A stretch of DNA of 64,000 bases from Biomphalaria glabrata (lineage: Eukaryota; Mollusca; Gastropoda; Planorbidae). Below, one piece after another: positions 36,701 to 50,600 of this stretch. The stretch is taken from positions 28,613,645 through 28,677,644 of the forward strand of contig NC_074720.1 of assembly GCF_947242115.1 (NCBI RefSeq). The letters are read 5' to 3'. A program made the translations under genes and the position numbers. Within the stretch, counting starts at the first letter, position 1. The number at the start of each line of letters is the position of its first letter. Under the pieces are notes generated by a model. It saw nothing but the letters and a program-made list of their open reading frames with translations. It was not told the DNA's origin and ran no database searches.

Positions 36701-38597
36701 TCCTGTAATTTTGCTTGAATGTGATTACAACAATGTCTTCATGGAGCTGTCACTTTGGTTTGTTCTATGACAGAAAAACTGACTAAAAGTTATTTTCTTA
36801 CTTGAAATTTTTATTAGTTTATCCATGATGTAATTATTTAGTCTTGTATGTTAAACCTTTTTGACTTCCAACAATGCTTTGCCATTGGACTATGTTCTGG
36901 GCATCAGTTGGCTGCATGTTAATTAGAGACTTTAACTCTGCTAAGTCCTTGGTGGCCAATTCAAGCAATCTGTTGCAGTCTCCAATGTCTCTAGGAGTTC
37001 ACTACTTTAGTCATTTGTTAATTCATGGCTCTATTTTGCATCTGTTCTAGTCTCTTTATGTTTTCTTGAGATAAGGGGGTCTCAAACAGAGGATGCACAT
37101 TCTAATATTGGCCTAAACCAAGGTTCAATAGCATTTTAGTTTTATGCTCTTGTTTAATTTGTAAACATTTCTTTAAAAAAAAAAAAAAAAACACATATGC
37201 TTTGTTTGGTTCTTTTTAAAATTTCATTCATTTGGGGATTTTATGATAACTTCTAAGAAAACCTAGGTATTTACAGTTTTAGTCTGAGAAACTGGTTGAC
37301 CATGAATATTTTATTTGCTTTAGTTGGTTTTTTTTAATCCCTCTTGCTACATATTATGTGTTCTAGTATTTTAAATGTGATGCTGGTGAGTGATACTGGT
37401 CTGTAAAAGTAAAGTTCCCCTTTCAGACCTTGTGGTCTATAGGGCAGATGATGTAAAGGTCCTCTGTTTCTGTAGCCTATGGTTAACGAGGGTGTCATGT
37501 GGGCAGCACAACACCAACCACTTTTACTTTTCCCCAACTAATGTCAGGTACCCATTAGAGCTGGGTGGACTCAGATGCGTCCAAAGAGCCCGAAATTAAA
37601 ATTTCAAGTCTTTACCAGGATTTGAACCCGGGACCCCTGGTTTGAAAGCCAAGCGCTTTACTGCTCAGCCACGATGCCTCCGATACAGGTCTGTAGTTTC
37701 CCTTATCTCATTTTTTAAATAGGAGAATGATGAATGACATTAGTGTCTTTCCAGCCTTTTGGCATGCTACTCTGAAAAAAATATTTTGAACACTGGTGCT
37801 AGTTTATTAGTTAATTCTTTGAGTAATCTAGCTGGAATGCCATCAGGTCCAGAAGCCTTATTTGGTTTTAAGTTAGCTACTAGTATAAAAAAAGGAAAAA
37901 CCCCTTTCAGACCTTGTGATCTATAGATCTATAGATGTAAAAGTCATCTGTTTCTATGAGACAGTTAATGAGGGTGTCATGTGGCCAGCACAATGATTAA
38001 CTGCCCTTACTTTTTCCTAACTAATGTCAGGTGCCCATTAGAGCTGGGAGGACTCAGAGGGGCTCTAAAGATCCAAAAGAGTTAATATATGAATCTCTTT
38101 TTCTTTTATGTCTAAATCTTCTGTTTAAATTAAGCAATCCGTCTTATTACAGTTCAATTCATTACTTTAAAATAAAAAAAAAAGCCTTTGCTAACAAATA
38201 CATGTTTCTATTCATTAGTGTGTATGAAAATGAAAAAAAGGTTTCTGCTTTCATGGTCACCAAAAAAACAAAACAACCCAGCTAGAACTAATTAATGAAC
38301 CCACCTCTGCCCCCCCCCCCCAACCCCCCAAAAAAAAGAAGAAAAAAAAAGCTATGTTTATGCATTAAAGTTGGTAATATTGATTAATTTTCTGAAGTAT
38401 ATAACAATATTACAAGACACAAGTCCAAGGTATTTAAAAAACAAAAAAACAAAAACAAACTTGAAGCAAGCAAAATAATGTTTGGGCACACAACACTCAA
38501 GCAGAAAATTAAAATGTGGCAGTAGTCAAATAGGGGTCAGGTTGTTTACCAAGTTAGTTTGGCGTGCTGCAGCACTGTCTGTCTGTTGAAGCTGGCT

Positions 38598-38630
<33 letters not shown>

Positions 38631-41600
38631 CTGTTGTGGTGGTGGTTGTTGTGTTTGCTGTTGTGACTGCTGTGACACTTGTTGCTGAGCAGTGTTTACT
38701 GCTATTGGCATCTGATTTAGTTAGTTGTTGAGAGAACATTACAAACCGTACATTGAGGAAGCACTAATGCAGTGTGGGATAGGAGAAGTAGGGTTTGTCA
38801 CAACTGTTAGGCACAATGGCACAAACAATGTGCTACTAATGACATTTCTTGAGAACAACTTTTACAGTTTCACAAGTGTCATGGGCTATAATAGCACAAC
38901 TATTTGTGTGTGTATATATATATGGCAGTGCACTATCTGCTAGACACTAATAATACTATATGTAGACACAGATGTAAATCAACAAAAGACAATCTACTAT
39001 TCACACAACACGAGATGATCACTATACATCACTGACAACTGCACACAAGACTACACTGAAACAAATTCACTTTAAGGAGAGTAGATGCAATACATCAAAC
39101 CCTGAATTATTTAGTCTACAATAAAATAATAAAAAGAAACTAGTTCTTACAAAAACTCACAACATAATTATTCATAAATTCATAAACTGTTTACACAAAG
39201 CATATTTTTAGAGTTGTCGCCCCAAGTCATTTAAAAGTGTCATTCAGTTAATGGTCCAGCTGGTGAATCCCCATGTCCATCATACACTGCCACCTCAAAA
39301 TGTGAAGACACCACTAGAAAATATTCCCCATTGGCTAATAACCTTCAGCAGTTACTAGCCTGACAATCTCATAGTGACATTCCCTAAAAATATGCCCTGA
39401 TTATAAAACAAAATATCTTTTTAAAAATTTAACAATACAATAATGAAAGAATTTAATACCAATCCATCCAACATTTATGGATACTCCACAGATCAAAATA
39501 AAGAGGTAGGTATTTGAATCACAATAGTATTGAAAACACAAGAGTGAATACATTAGTTTTATGAACACTATACAAAAGCACATCTTAGTTGACAACTGCT
39601 TTAAGTTTTCTCTACATTTAAGAAGCTCCCTACATTAGATCCTGGTAAAGCATGACTTTAAACCTCATTGGTAAGTTATATTTCGTCTTTGGAGAAATTG
39701 ACATTTAAATGGCTACATTTTAAATATTCCTTTATTTTTATTAAGTGCGATGGATATGTATTTTTAAAGTAAATGAATGAAGTATGTTTGAATCCAAATA
39801 ATTAATTTTCATCTCTAAAAATAGACTTAGTTGAGCACTAACAATGGAAATGCACTTTTGAGACAGAGTGAAAACTGACCTGAGATTGCATCATTCCAGT
39901 TCCTCCTATAGGTACAGCTGCATTGTTAGGCCCTTGAGCCATTACCTGGTTGGCCATTCCTTGTCCACTGTTTCCAGCATTGACACCAGCCATGGCATTC
40001 ACCTGTTGCTGCTGCTGGGAGACACAAACCAAACGTAACATTAAACAATTAATCAAAACTACCAGTGATTCTTTGCTATATGTTTAGTAGTCAACTAAAA
40101 CAATTAATCAAAACTACCAGTGATTCTTTGCTATATGTTTTGTAGTCAACTAAAACAACTAATTAAAAACACAGAATTCCTGCCTTTCAGAATAGTGTTC
40201 AAGAAAACACAATAAATCCAGAGCGATCCTTAGTTTCTTGTGTAAAATTTATTCCCCCCCCCCCCAATAGTAATTTTTATGATGTCAAAAAGACCACAAT
40301 GAAATGAACATGAACACAATGAATCTCATCTTATAAATAACAAACTTTTTGACAGCATAATTATGTTCTATGCACATCCAGGTACCCAGTGGAGCACCAT
40401 TTACTCCAACAATGCTTTGCCCATAGGACTATGTTCTGGGCATTTCCCCTCAGTAGGGTGCATATTAATTACACACTTAAACTCTGCAAAGTCATTTGGT
40501 TTTCCTGTCTGATTCAGGCAACTTATTCCATGCTCTAGTGAAGGAGTATGTATGGTTACCAATCAATACCAATGCAGAGTCCAAGCAGTATGGCTTATGG
40601 AGTAAGAAATGTGCTTTATCTTTTTTAGGTTATGTGTTTGTATTTGTAAATGATGGCTCAGTGTTTTATGTATTATTAGTACTTTACTTTTTGGTCTTCT
40701 TTTCCGAAGGGTATTTTAGTCTAGTGATTTTACTGTAATGATGTTAATCTAGACAAATATGAATATTTATTTATTATAAATCTCATAAGTAGAAAGATAC
40801 TTTTGATACTGAACACAAAATTATAAGTCAAGTTATTATGATTAAATAATTGAACTGTTTCCACGGAAAAGGTTACTACAAAATGATCAACAGTTGAAAC
40901 ATGTCTCAAACTGATTGTAGACATGTAAATCAGTAGCTTAATTTCCGACTTAGACCAAACAAAACTCATGAGAGTTTTTGTTGTGTAGAGCATCCTAGAG
41001 TGCCCCTAATGAAAACAGCCATGCTACATTAATCAACACACACCTACAACATTTTGTAGCCCTTACCTTCTGCCTGTACCTGGCCACCACAGTTTTAATC
41101 CCCTGTACTATTCCCATTTGATCATTGGGGATGAGACCAATAAAAGACTTTTTCTTGGCACTGTACATCAGCAATATGATTTTAGTATCTGATTGTGGAG
41201 GAAATCTAACACAGCCAGCCTACATTCATCAAAATAAGGTTTTCATTGGCATTAAATAGAGAAAAAAAATTCACAGAATGGGAAAAATGTAATTTTTAAC
41301 TTAAAAAGAGGTGGCCAATCAACTATAAGATTGGAAAAGTCTTGTGAACAATAAATATGCACAAATGTTTCAATTCCATAAATAATGAAATTCATTATTT
41401 AAACAGTCATGGATTGAAATATTTGTTTCTATATAAATGTAAACATAACTCATTCCAAATTTATCCTGCATATGAGACATTTTTTTCCACTTTCCATGTA
41501 AAATATAATCCCCCCCCCCCCCCCTTTTATATGATTTTGAAACTGAAAAAGAATAAACTACTTCAAAAGGTTGACATAATTATTGATTGCGACAGAGATC

Positions 41601-44600
41601 TGCAAACTAATCTCAAACAAGTTTATAATCATTTAAAATAAGTAAATAGTTTTTAGGGTTGTGTCTATTATATTTCTTGTTCCATTAAGTTGTTACTGCC
41701 AGAATCTGTGTGGTAATAAGCACAATAATACCTACAGAATGCTTTCAATCACATGAATATCAGTTTTTGACAACCAGTTCCATTGCCAACATTCAAATGT
41801 GGCTCTGCTCATTCTGGTGGTGCTGATCAAACTGACAAAAGGTGTTAAGTAGCTAGTGCCAAACCTTTGAGCAGGAGGAGCTCATTATCTTTGGTTGGCT
41901 ACCCACCACGAGAAAAAAATCTGAATATAAACCTGTGCTGCCCTGGGTTTAACCCTAAAATGGGAAAGGGAATCAAGCCTGAGAAAAAAGAATCCATGAA
42001 GATTATGAGACCCTGGTGATCCTGAACTGCAGGGTTAGGATTAGGGTTAGGCTATTTACCTTTTGGACCCCACAGCTACATGAAGACTTGGGAACTGCTG
42101 TGTGTGAGTTACAACTATCAACAGTAGCTGATGACCAGAATTTTAGCTCATCCTAGCTCAATGCTGTTTTACAATTGAAGGTAACCAACAATATAGATCT
42201 GTTTCTAGATAAGATTTACTTACAAACCCATGACCCATCAAAGTGTAAAGATTCTGCAGTGCCGATGGGTTCTGGTTAGCATTGTTGTTGGGAAAGTGGA
42301 AAAATACTTGTCTGGAATTTTTGCACAGCTGCTGTAGTCCAGCCAACATGGGTTGGGGTAACAACTGGATATTCAATTTCTGAGGCCAGTCTGCTGTGCT
42401 TCTAGAGAAGTGAAATGGAGAAATAGATTTATGTTAAGAAACTTAGTTAGCCATGGGTCCAACAAGAAACAAATTGTGTTTAAATAGCCAGCTCTTACAA
42501 GTTGGTAATATTTCCACAAGTAGAGGACAGACACTGTGACTACTTACATATCCATGTCTTGTACATCTACAGAGACATTACAGTTCAGTAAGAAAGTGAC
42601 ACTTCTCTGGTTGTTGGGCTGAACATTTCTGTCTTGATACTCCATGGTACCTGCAACAGCCACAAACCTTTACACATTCAAGTTCACTATGACCAAATAA
42701 TGACCAGAGAAATAAATATCATTCATAAGACTTCAGAAGAACTACAGATGAACATTTGTAACAAGATCAGGGCTTCACACAAACTTTTGATAAGTCCTGA
42801 TATAAGCTTTCCTTATTTCTATAACTTAGCAAAACAAAAAAAAGAGTCTAGATTTAAAAGGTCAAGGATAGTAAGTTTCCACTGTTTTTATAATTTTTTT
42901 TTTAATCTACAAAAATCCAATTAAAAAAAAAAAAGATAAAAAAGTATACCACTCCAAATAATTCTTCTGTCTGTAGGTCCAGGAACCATGGGCAGCTGTC
43001 CTACGTTTGCTAAAGGGTTTTGTCCAGACACATCACTAATAAATCCTGGCTGCATACCCTAGTCGTTGTGAACAAATGGAAATATTTGATAAAAGTAGAT
43101 CATATGGAATTCAAATATAAGTTCTAAATTTGCTTTTGTACAACAAAAACTAAATTTGTCTCATTTTATTTGTCTAAAAATGAAATTTTGTGTGTTGGAC
43201 TATCATTTTTATTCCATTGTTTATAAATAAAAACAACTAATTAGTATGATTATATTGGTATATAACGATTTATCTTGTACTTAAATAGTGCTGCAAAGAG
43301 GGTAGACAGTAAATGTAAAGCCAATAAGCAATAATTCACAGAAGTAGCTCCATCTATACAAAGCTTTAACCAGAGCCATAAAAAAAGAGAAAATTCAAAA
43401 TGTATGGACAAATCTGTCTGAATGTTGAACTCAGTAAATGCAATGGCCTATGTGCTAGCATAGCATCTTTTAAAGTGGTTGGAAAGTCTGTGAAATAGAA
43501 ATTGTGCCATTTCTGAACTCACTTTCAATTAATTCAACTAGTTGAAAACAAATTAGGTCAGATCTGAGGTAGCTTTACTATTGAGAAAGTCATTGCGATT
43601 GTTCTTGAGAATTTCAGCACGAAAAAAAAGATAAGTGTTCAGTTAACTTTTACTAATTACTTAACATTTTTCTTAGATTGATTTCATTAAGACATTGCAC
43701 ATTTTTATTAAAATCCAAAACTACTCAAGTCTCTTTGGTCACATCAGTTTGTTCCTAACAGTTGGAAATAGAAAGTTTCCATTTTCTGAGCTATTATGAC
43801 ATTTTTGTGAAGGTTTTGTTTCTTATCAAATATTAGCAGTAACTGATAGATATGATGAGAAAGTTAAGCAATTCAAACTAGGGAGCATGACAAAAAGCTA
43901 TGGCTAAACTACTGTCTGTAAAGTTTGATATTGTTTACAACTTGGAAAAACAACAACTCAGCTTTCTAGATAAAATCATTTAAACTGCAATGTGATCAAA
44001 AGATGGAAAGAAAGGGAAATTTATACACTACAAAACTTGAGTGCAACATTAGAAAAGTTAGTTCAAACTTTCTCATTTTATTTTTTAACTACTACAATTA
44101 TTTTCAAATGTCATAGAAAACCAAAGTGTATGTAGCTCTATGTATTCAAAGTTATTTCTCATTGTGTTCAGTAATTCCTTGGCATGGTACACCCACACAC
44201 AGTGTGTCAGTTGAACATACAGCTTTGCTTATACACCTAGAGAAGATGATTGGTTTCAAATATTCTCTGGGTTTTTTTTCTACAGAAATACAAAATTTAA
44301 TTAACATCCATGTGATCTACAAACTCCTGTTGACAAACTCTCTAAACTATTTGACTTCTTCTAGAATCAACCAATGCATGCAAGAAACGTGTGAGTTAAC
44401 CCCAACTGAAACAAAATCAAAATGAACTAGCAACTGAAGAAAATAAAACAACAAGAAAACAAAATCTGATGAGAGCTAACTAAAACTTAGTGTTAACAAC
44501 ACAACTGTGTCACAAACCAAGAACTTTGATTAAAAAACTAGGAATGAGTCCTGTAAGACACAAACTCTTTAAATTGAGCAATTAGACCTAAGATGTATGT

Positions 44601-47600
44601 AAGAGGTGTCCTTGTCAACATGTTCTTTCAGTAGCTATTCAAAAAGATGTCCTCTAAAGCCTTTAAAGATCCAAGTATTTCTTTGTACTAACTGTTGTGC
44701 TATTGCAATCTGATAGTTCACACTTAAACAGAATTTCTTGTTTCATTAGTTTCTTTATTCTATAACTTCACTCTCTCTCTCTATTCATTCAAACAGTCAT
44801 CCTTCCTTTAAACAATATTATGGTCAGAGTATTTAATAACCTGTTGGCCAAATGGGAATAAATTCTGAGAACTGGAGACTTGACTTTGTTGAGACTGCTG
44901 TTGTATTTGAGTCTGCTGTTGAATTTGAGATTGCTGCTGTTGTTGAATTTGGGACTGCTGCTGTTGCATTTGGGACTGCTGCTGTTGCATTTGAGACTGT
45001 TGCATTTGAGATTGTTGTTGCATCTGGGATTGCTGCTGAAGATTCCCAACTCCAGTTCCTTGCTGCATCAGGCCAGAGTTAGGATTCTGCATCATACCAG
45101 AATTTGGATTCTGCATCATATTTCCAGAATTCTGGGAGTTAGAAGAGTGCAACATGCCTGAATTTTGTGACCCTGAGCTCTGCATCATGCCTGTATTTTG
45201 GCCTACACCCTGCAGCATCCCTGGGCTTGGGATGCCCCCAGAGGACATCATGCTGCCCTGGTTCTGGGCATTGTTGGACTGCATCATGCCTTGGTTCTGA
45301 GAGCCTACTGGCTGCATCATTGGTTGGGTCTGCATGCTCTGGCCTATCATACCCATATTTTGTGTACCTGGCTGCGGCATCGTAGACACATTCTGGGAGC
45401 CGACTACTTGTTGCTGCATAGCAGAAGGGTTCTGGGGACCCTGCATGTGAGCCATCATGTTAGAGGGCCCTTGAGATACCATCATACCCTAGTGTGGTGA
45501 CAGTAAATGGGGTAAAGAGGCGTGCAGTTTAAAAAACAAAATGTTAAATCTATTAAAATTATAAAAAAAAAAAAAACTAATAAAAGTTAAAAACTTAAAA
45601 GGCAAACTTTAATAATTAAATTATTAATGTTAATATTTTCACACCAAATCTATGATTACAATATATTTATTTATACATATTTTCTCAAATTTTTCTGTTA
45701 CTCTGAATTATAATAAACTTTTACTTACTCATGACTATTCGTTAATAACTGATGGCCAAATTAAAAAAAAAAAAAAAAAGAGCAATATATTTCTTTTAGC
45801 AATTTAGCAAAGTAGATTAGTGAACATAATTTCAAACTTTCCTTTATAATTTGAAACAGACATTAAGCATGTCATGATGCAAGCAAAACAATAAACTAAT
45901 TTTAGCATGGTGTGAAAATATAAATGAAACAACATAATTCATGAAATTAAAATGTTAATTCAGAAACTATGAAAGAAAACAAAATGAAAGCAATTTATTA
46001 TTTAGGAATATCTAATACAAAAACAACAACACAGATTGGAATCAAATCAATAACCAATGGTGATGATAGCTTAAGACTATCTTTAAAAAAAATGGCCATA
46101 TTGAGCTTAACACACTCAAGGCATTCCACTGCTGGGTAAAATATAGACCATAAAAAAAGAAGTTCTAACACTGCATGCAAGAAATGGCTGCGCTACAGTA
46201 TTAAGAATGTTAATGTTGCAGTACCAACTACAAAGACAGCAAAAAAGTAGTGCCAAACAGAGTTGTTGCTTCTTAGCCTTTCAGCTTGTGTCTGGGTTTG
46301 GTTTGCACCACATTAACATTCTTTAGTCACATAATCAGCTCAATCAACTAATGACACCCAAATAAAAATCAGAGTTGGGGGAGATAACTTTCAGGACACT
46401 ACAATCGACCACATTCTAACCTGCTGGTTCATCCCTTGCTGGGACATGTGTTGACTCATGAGTGGGCCAGATTGCTGCACATTTATCATTCCAGTAGGAC
46501 CTGAGGTACTGGACATGGGCTGACGCACTGGCAAAAAAAAAACAACATAAAACAAACAATTAAGACCAATGTAATGCTATTGCACTCTAAATAGTTAAAT
46601 TTCGAGTCATATATTAATGACATGGAGCCAACATGTTGATAAAACAGTTTCGTCATGGTAACCCCAAACAAATAATTTATTTGTATTAAATAAAGGACAG
46701 CTGTAAAAATAGTTCTCTAGAAAGCCCAACAAAATTGTGACATACCATGTCTCAACTGATACAAATATCTGACTAATGCATATTTATTATATAAGTGCAT
46801 AGATTAAAATTCAATAAATACAAGTTAAAAATAGAACAGACATTTATTACGAGATGAAGAAGTAAAAATAAAAAAAAAGGAATAGTTGTAGTGATTGCAA
46901 GACAATGGCCTTTTTTGGGGTGTCTAGTGTTCTAGAAACTAGAGGAAGTTCAAACTGCTAGACCAAGGCTGGCGAACCTATGGCACGCGTGCCCAATGTG
47001 GCACGCGAAACGATTTTGTGTGGCACGCGATGATGATATTAAGAGATGTGTTTTTTTTAAAGAATCACAGATATCTCAAATTACCATAATTAATAACGTT
47101 CAATTATTTCCGAGAACTGTAAATAATAATGAAGAACATATATCGTGTGAGTAAAAAAAAAGCGATTTCACAATCCAGTTCTTTTGTAAACTTTGTTAAA
47201 AGTTGTTCTAACTTAGTGGTTGCAAGTTTTGAAGTTTCAAAAATTATAGCTAAGCATGGAAAACCTTTAAGTGACGGTGATTATATCAAGGAAGCAATGT
47301 TAGAATATGCGTCTTATTTGTTTGAAGACTTTCAAAACAAGGATAAAGTCATTCAGAGAATAAAGGATTTGCCAATAAGCCGAAACACGGTTGAAGCGAG
47401 AGTTATGAAATTGCACATTAATATTCAAGAACAAGTAAAGAAGGATATTAATGCAAGTCAAGCCTATTCTATTTGCCTTGATGAAAGTACTGATGCGACA
47501 TTGACCGCTAGACTGGCCATCATTGCCAAATATAGCAAAGGAAATGAAATACACGAAGAACTAATAAATTTAGCAACTTTACCAACGACAACAACAGGTG

Positions 47601-50600
47601 CAGATATATGTCAAACTGTTGTGACTGAACTCAGAAATGCAGGTGTAGATCTAAAAAAAAATAGTTTCTGTAACAACTGACGGTGCTCCAAGTATGACTG
47701 GAAAAGATGCAGGTTTCGTTAGTTTGCTTACTGGACATGTTGGACACCCACTAATAACTTTTCACTGCATTGTGCACCAACAAGCCCTATGTTCAAAAAT
47801 CGGCTTAAAGGAACTTGAAGACATTATGAAATGTGTAACAAAAACAGTAAACTTCATTACTGCCCGTGCTTTGAATAAGAGAAAATTTAAACAGCTGCTA
47901 AATGAAGTTCAGTCCAGTTACTCTGGCTTATAAATGTACAACAACGTACGTTGGCTAAGCCGAGGTCACGTTCTGGAACGGTTTGTGGAATGCCTTGATG
48001 AAATTCGAATCTTTATGGATGATAACAAACAAAATTGCTCAGAATTGACAAATGTTGACTAGCTTATCAGACTAATGTTTTTTTACCGATTTTTCATCCC
48101 ATTTAAATGAACTTAATACGAAGTTGCAAGGTTTCGGAAAATCTGTCGATCAGGCATTTGACATCTTGACAGCATTTGAGAAAAAGTTGAAGATTTACAT
48201 ACGGGACACAGAGAAGGAAGAATTAAAATATTTTAACAAACTGAAGAAATTTTATGATGATTAAAAGTTCATGATACTACCAGCAAAGATTATCAGAAAA
48301 TATTGTTTTTAGAGATAATTGACAACTGCTGAACAATTTTCCCTGCATTTTGAACAATTTCGAAAATTCGAGTACACCTCCAAATTTATAAAATATCCAG
48401 ATATAGTAGATTTTGAAACTCTGGATTTGACCATGTTTTCTTGGATGGGATTAAAGGATTTTGAAATGCAACTTGTTGAGTTTCAGTCCAGCGCAATTTG
48501 GAGACAGAAATTTATTGACTTACGAATACAACTTGCATTAATTGAATGTGAACGGTTAAATGGATCATTAGAACCTCAGAAAATGAGATTCTTCAAGTTT
48601 GGAATGACCTGCCTAAAACTTTCAATTCTCTGATAAAAATAGCAACATCCATTCTGTCAATATTCTTGTCTACTTACTCATGCGAATCTTTATTTTCTAC
48701 AATGAATTATATTAAATCAGATGCCAGAAGTTGCTTGACCTATGAACTAAGTGCGGCGTGTGTAACTTTGAAGAATACACGGTATACACCAGATATCAAA
48801 CTGTTATCGTCTATCACACAACGCAGAAGTCTCACTGATTGACCTGCCCTAAGACTTCAAATCTGTAGGTCAGGATAATAAAATTGAATAAACAAGTAAT
48901 ATTGTTACTAAGCTGTTTTTATACATGCAGTTGACTTACTGGCTGTAGCACTTCTTTTATATAGCGGTGTCACTAGTAGACCTACCGGGCACGCAACAAT
49001 CTTCATTGTTTTTAAATGGAAATTAATTGGCACTCGGACTGAAAAAGGTTCGCCAGCCCTGTGCTAGACTATACATATCTGTGACCAAGTATAAAATAAA
49101 GAATTGTTGGGTAAATATATTGTGAATGCTGTATTTGGTTCATTACAATTATAAATGAAGGTATTTAAACAAAATTCTCCTTTAAATTTAATATACTTTT
49201 TCAACTCAAGCTCTGACACTAGAAGGATGGCCACTAGACTTTACATTTACACAAAAGGAGCAGTAATACAGAACAAAACTCACCAGCAGTTTATGTAAGG
49301 GTTGCTCCGGATAGTACTTTTTGATATCTGGCTGAAGCCAGATATGGCTGGATAGTAAAATGTCTTGTAAATAGCTTGTGTTACTGAACAAGTAAGATGC
49401 CTTTTTTTTTCTCTAAAGATTTTAATTCAAGACAAAGATATATACACAAATGCACATCTTTTTTTTATTTTATTGTGCAAAGAAGTATCTAAGAAACATC
49501 TTCCTTTGTACTGAGTTTAGTGTGGAGAAAGATTTCTACAATGATAAAAGAATTAGATCAAACCATAAGCCTATAACACCAAACTGTGGGAGCTGGGTGG
49601 ACATAGAAATATAGAGGTGCAGATCTTAGAGAGAAAGTGGGATGGATTAGTCACACCCTTAGAAAAGATACCAATAACAGAGCGGGACAGGCCTTAGAGT
49701 AGAACCCCAAGGGGACAAGAAGCATAAGACAAAAATGAATGTGGTGAAGCAGTATTTAGATGGAGCTGAGAGGAAAGGAAAAAGCTGGGAAGTCATTAAA
49801 AAACTAGCATGAGACCGTGGAGAGTGGCATGTTTTTACTGAGGCCCTATGTTACATGAGGAATGCAAAGGAAAGTTGATGATGATAGGCCTATACAGTCA
49901 GATAGATTAGCTAGGTCTAGACCAAACAAACTACACAAAATTTATGAAAATTTCTCCAAGTTTAATTTTGTTTTTTTAATTTAGTTTAATTTTTTATTTT
50001 CTTAAATTAAATTTAGACAACTACTTTATTTTTAGTTTTAACTAATATTTTATTTTTTTAGATTTAGTTAAGTTCCCATATAGTTATATACTTATATATT
50101 GAGTAAAGAAAAGTGTGTCATGTACGCCAGCCCACTAATTGAGATTGATCTTTAAATGAGTAAACTCAATTTCCTCTAGAGTGTCAACATGTTGTCTTAA
50201 TGTGGTCACATGTCTATCTATAAACTCAATGTATTGAACTAAACCAATAAAGTGGGGAGATAGACTCATACCGCTAAACAGGTAACTACTAAAGTGTACT
50301 TTTTTACTATCCGACCAACTATCCTGTAGTGATATCAGGCCAGAGCCGAGTATGGCAGGACATAGAAAAATGGCTAGATATTCATTTAGCTAGATATTCG
50401 GCCACAGCCAGAGCTACTATCCGGTGCAACACTAATATATATATACACAACAATAAATTGAAAACAAAAATAGTTAAAGCAGCTCTGTGATATTATTTAA
50501 CATTCATTTTATAAATTACACCCGTAGTAAAATATCAGTGAACCCAGGATAAAAGATACAAAATTAGTGCACACAACACCAAATCATAACTTACTAATAC

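Larger units (their letters stand above)
35259..38549. other. MED25 intron 20 with LINE and two SINEs
   Basis: The right part holds a minus-strand LINE fossil (36840-37890) carrying two SINE insertions. 35260-36830 is AT-rich with nothing recognised. A C-run followed by an A-run lies at 38310-38350. Confidence 0.6.
40015..41066. other. MED25 intron 18 with small duplication and LINE tail
   Basis: Contains a 55-bp tandem duplication (40043-40160), a C-run (40254-40265) and a minus-strand LINE 3' scrap (40390-40740). The rest is AT-rich and unremarkable. Confidence 0.6.

Noticed and set aside
38554-38739. Thr/Ala-rich minus-strand frame with TTTTT and AAAA runs
   Set aside because: Alternative frame of the CAG/CAA repeat in MED25 exon 20.
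42020-42060. Telomere-like GGGTTAGGATTAGGGTTAGG
   Set aside because: Only about three imperfect units inside an intron; chance or a repeat fragment, not an interstitial telomere array worth calling.
44852-45500. Several Leu/Ala-rich plus-strand frames
   Set aside because: Antisense of the Gln/Met-rich MED25 exon 44841-45488.
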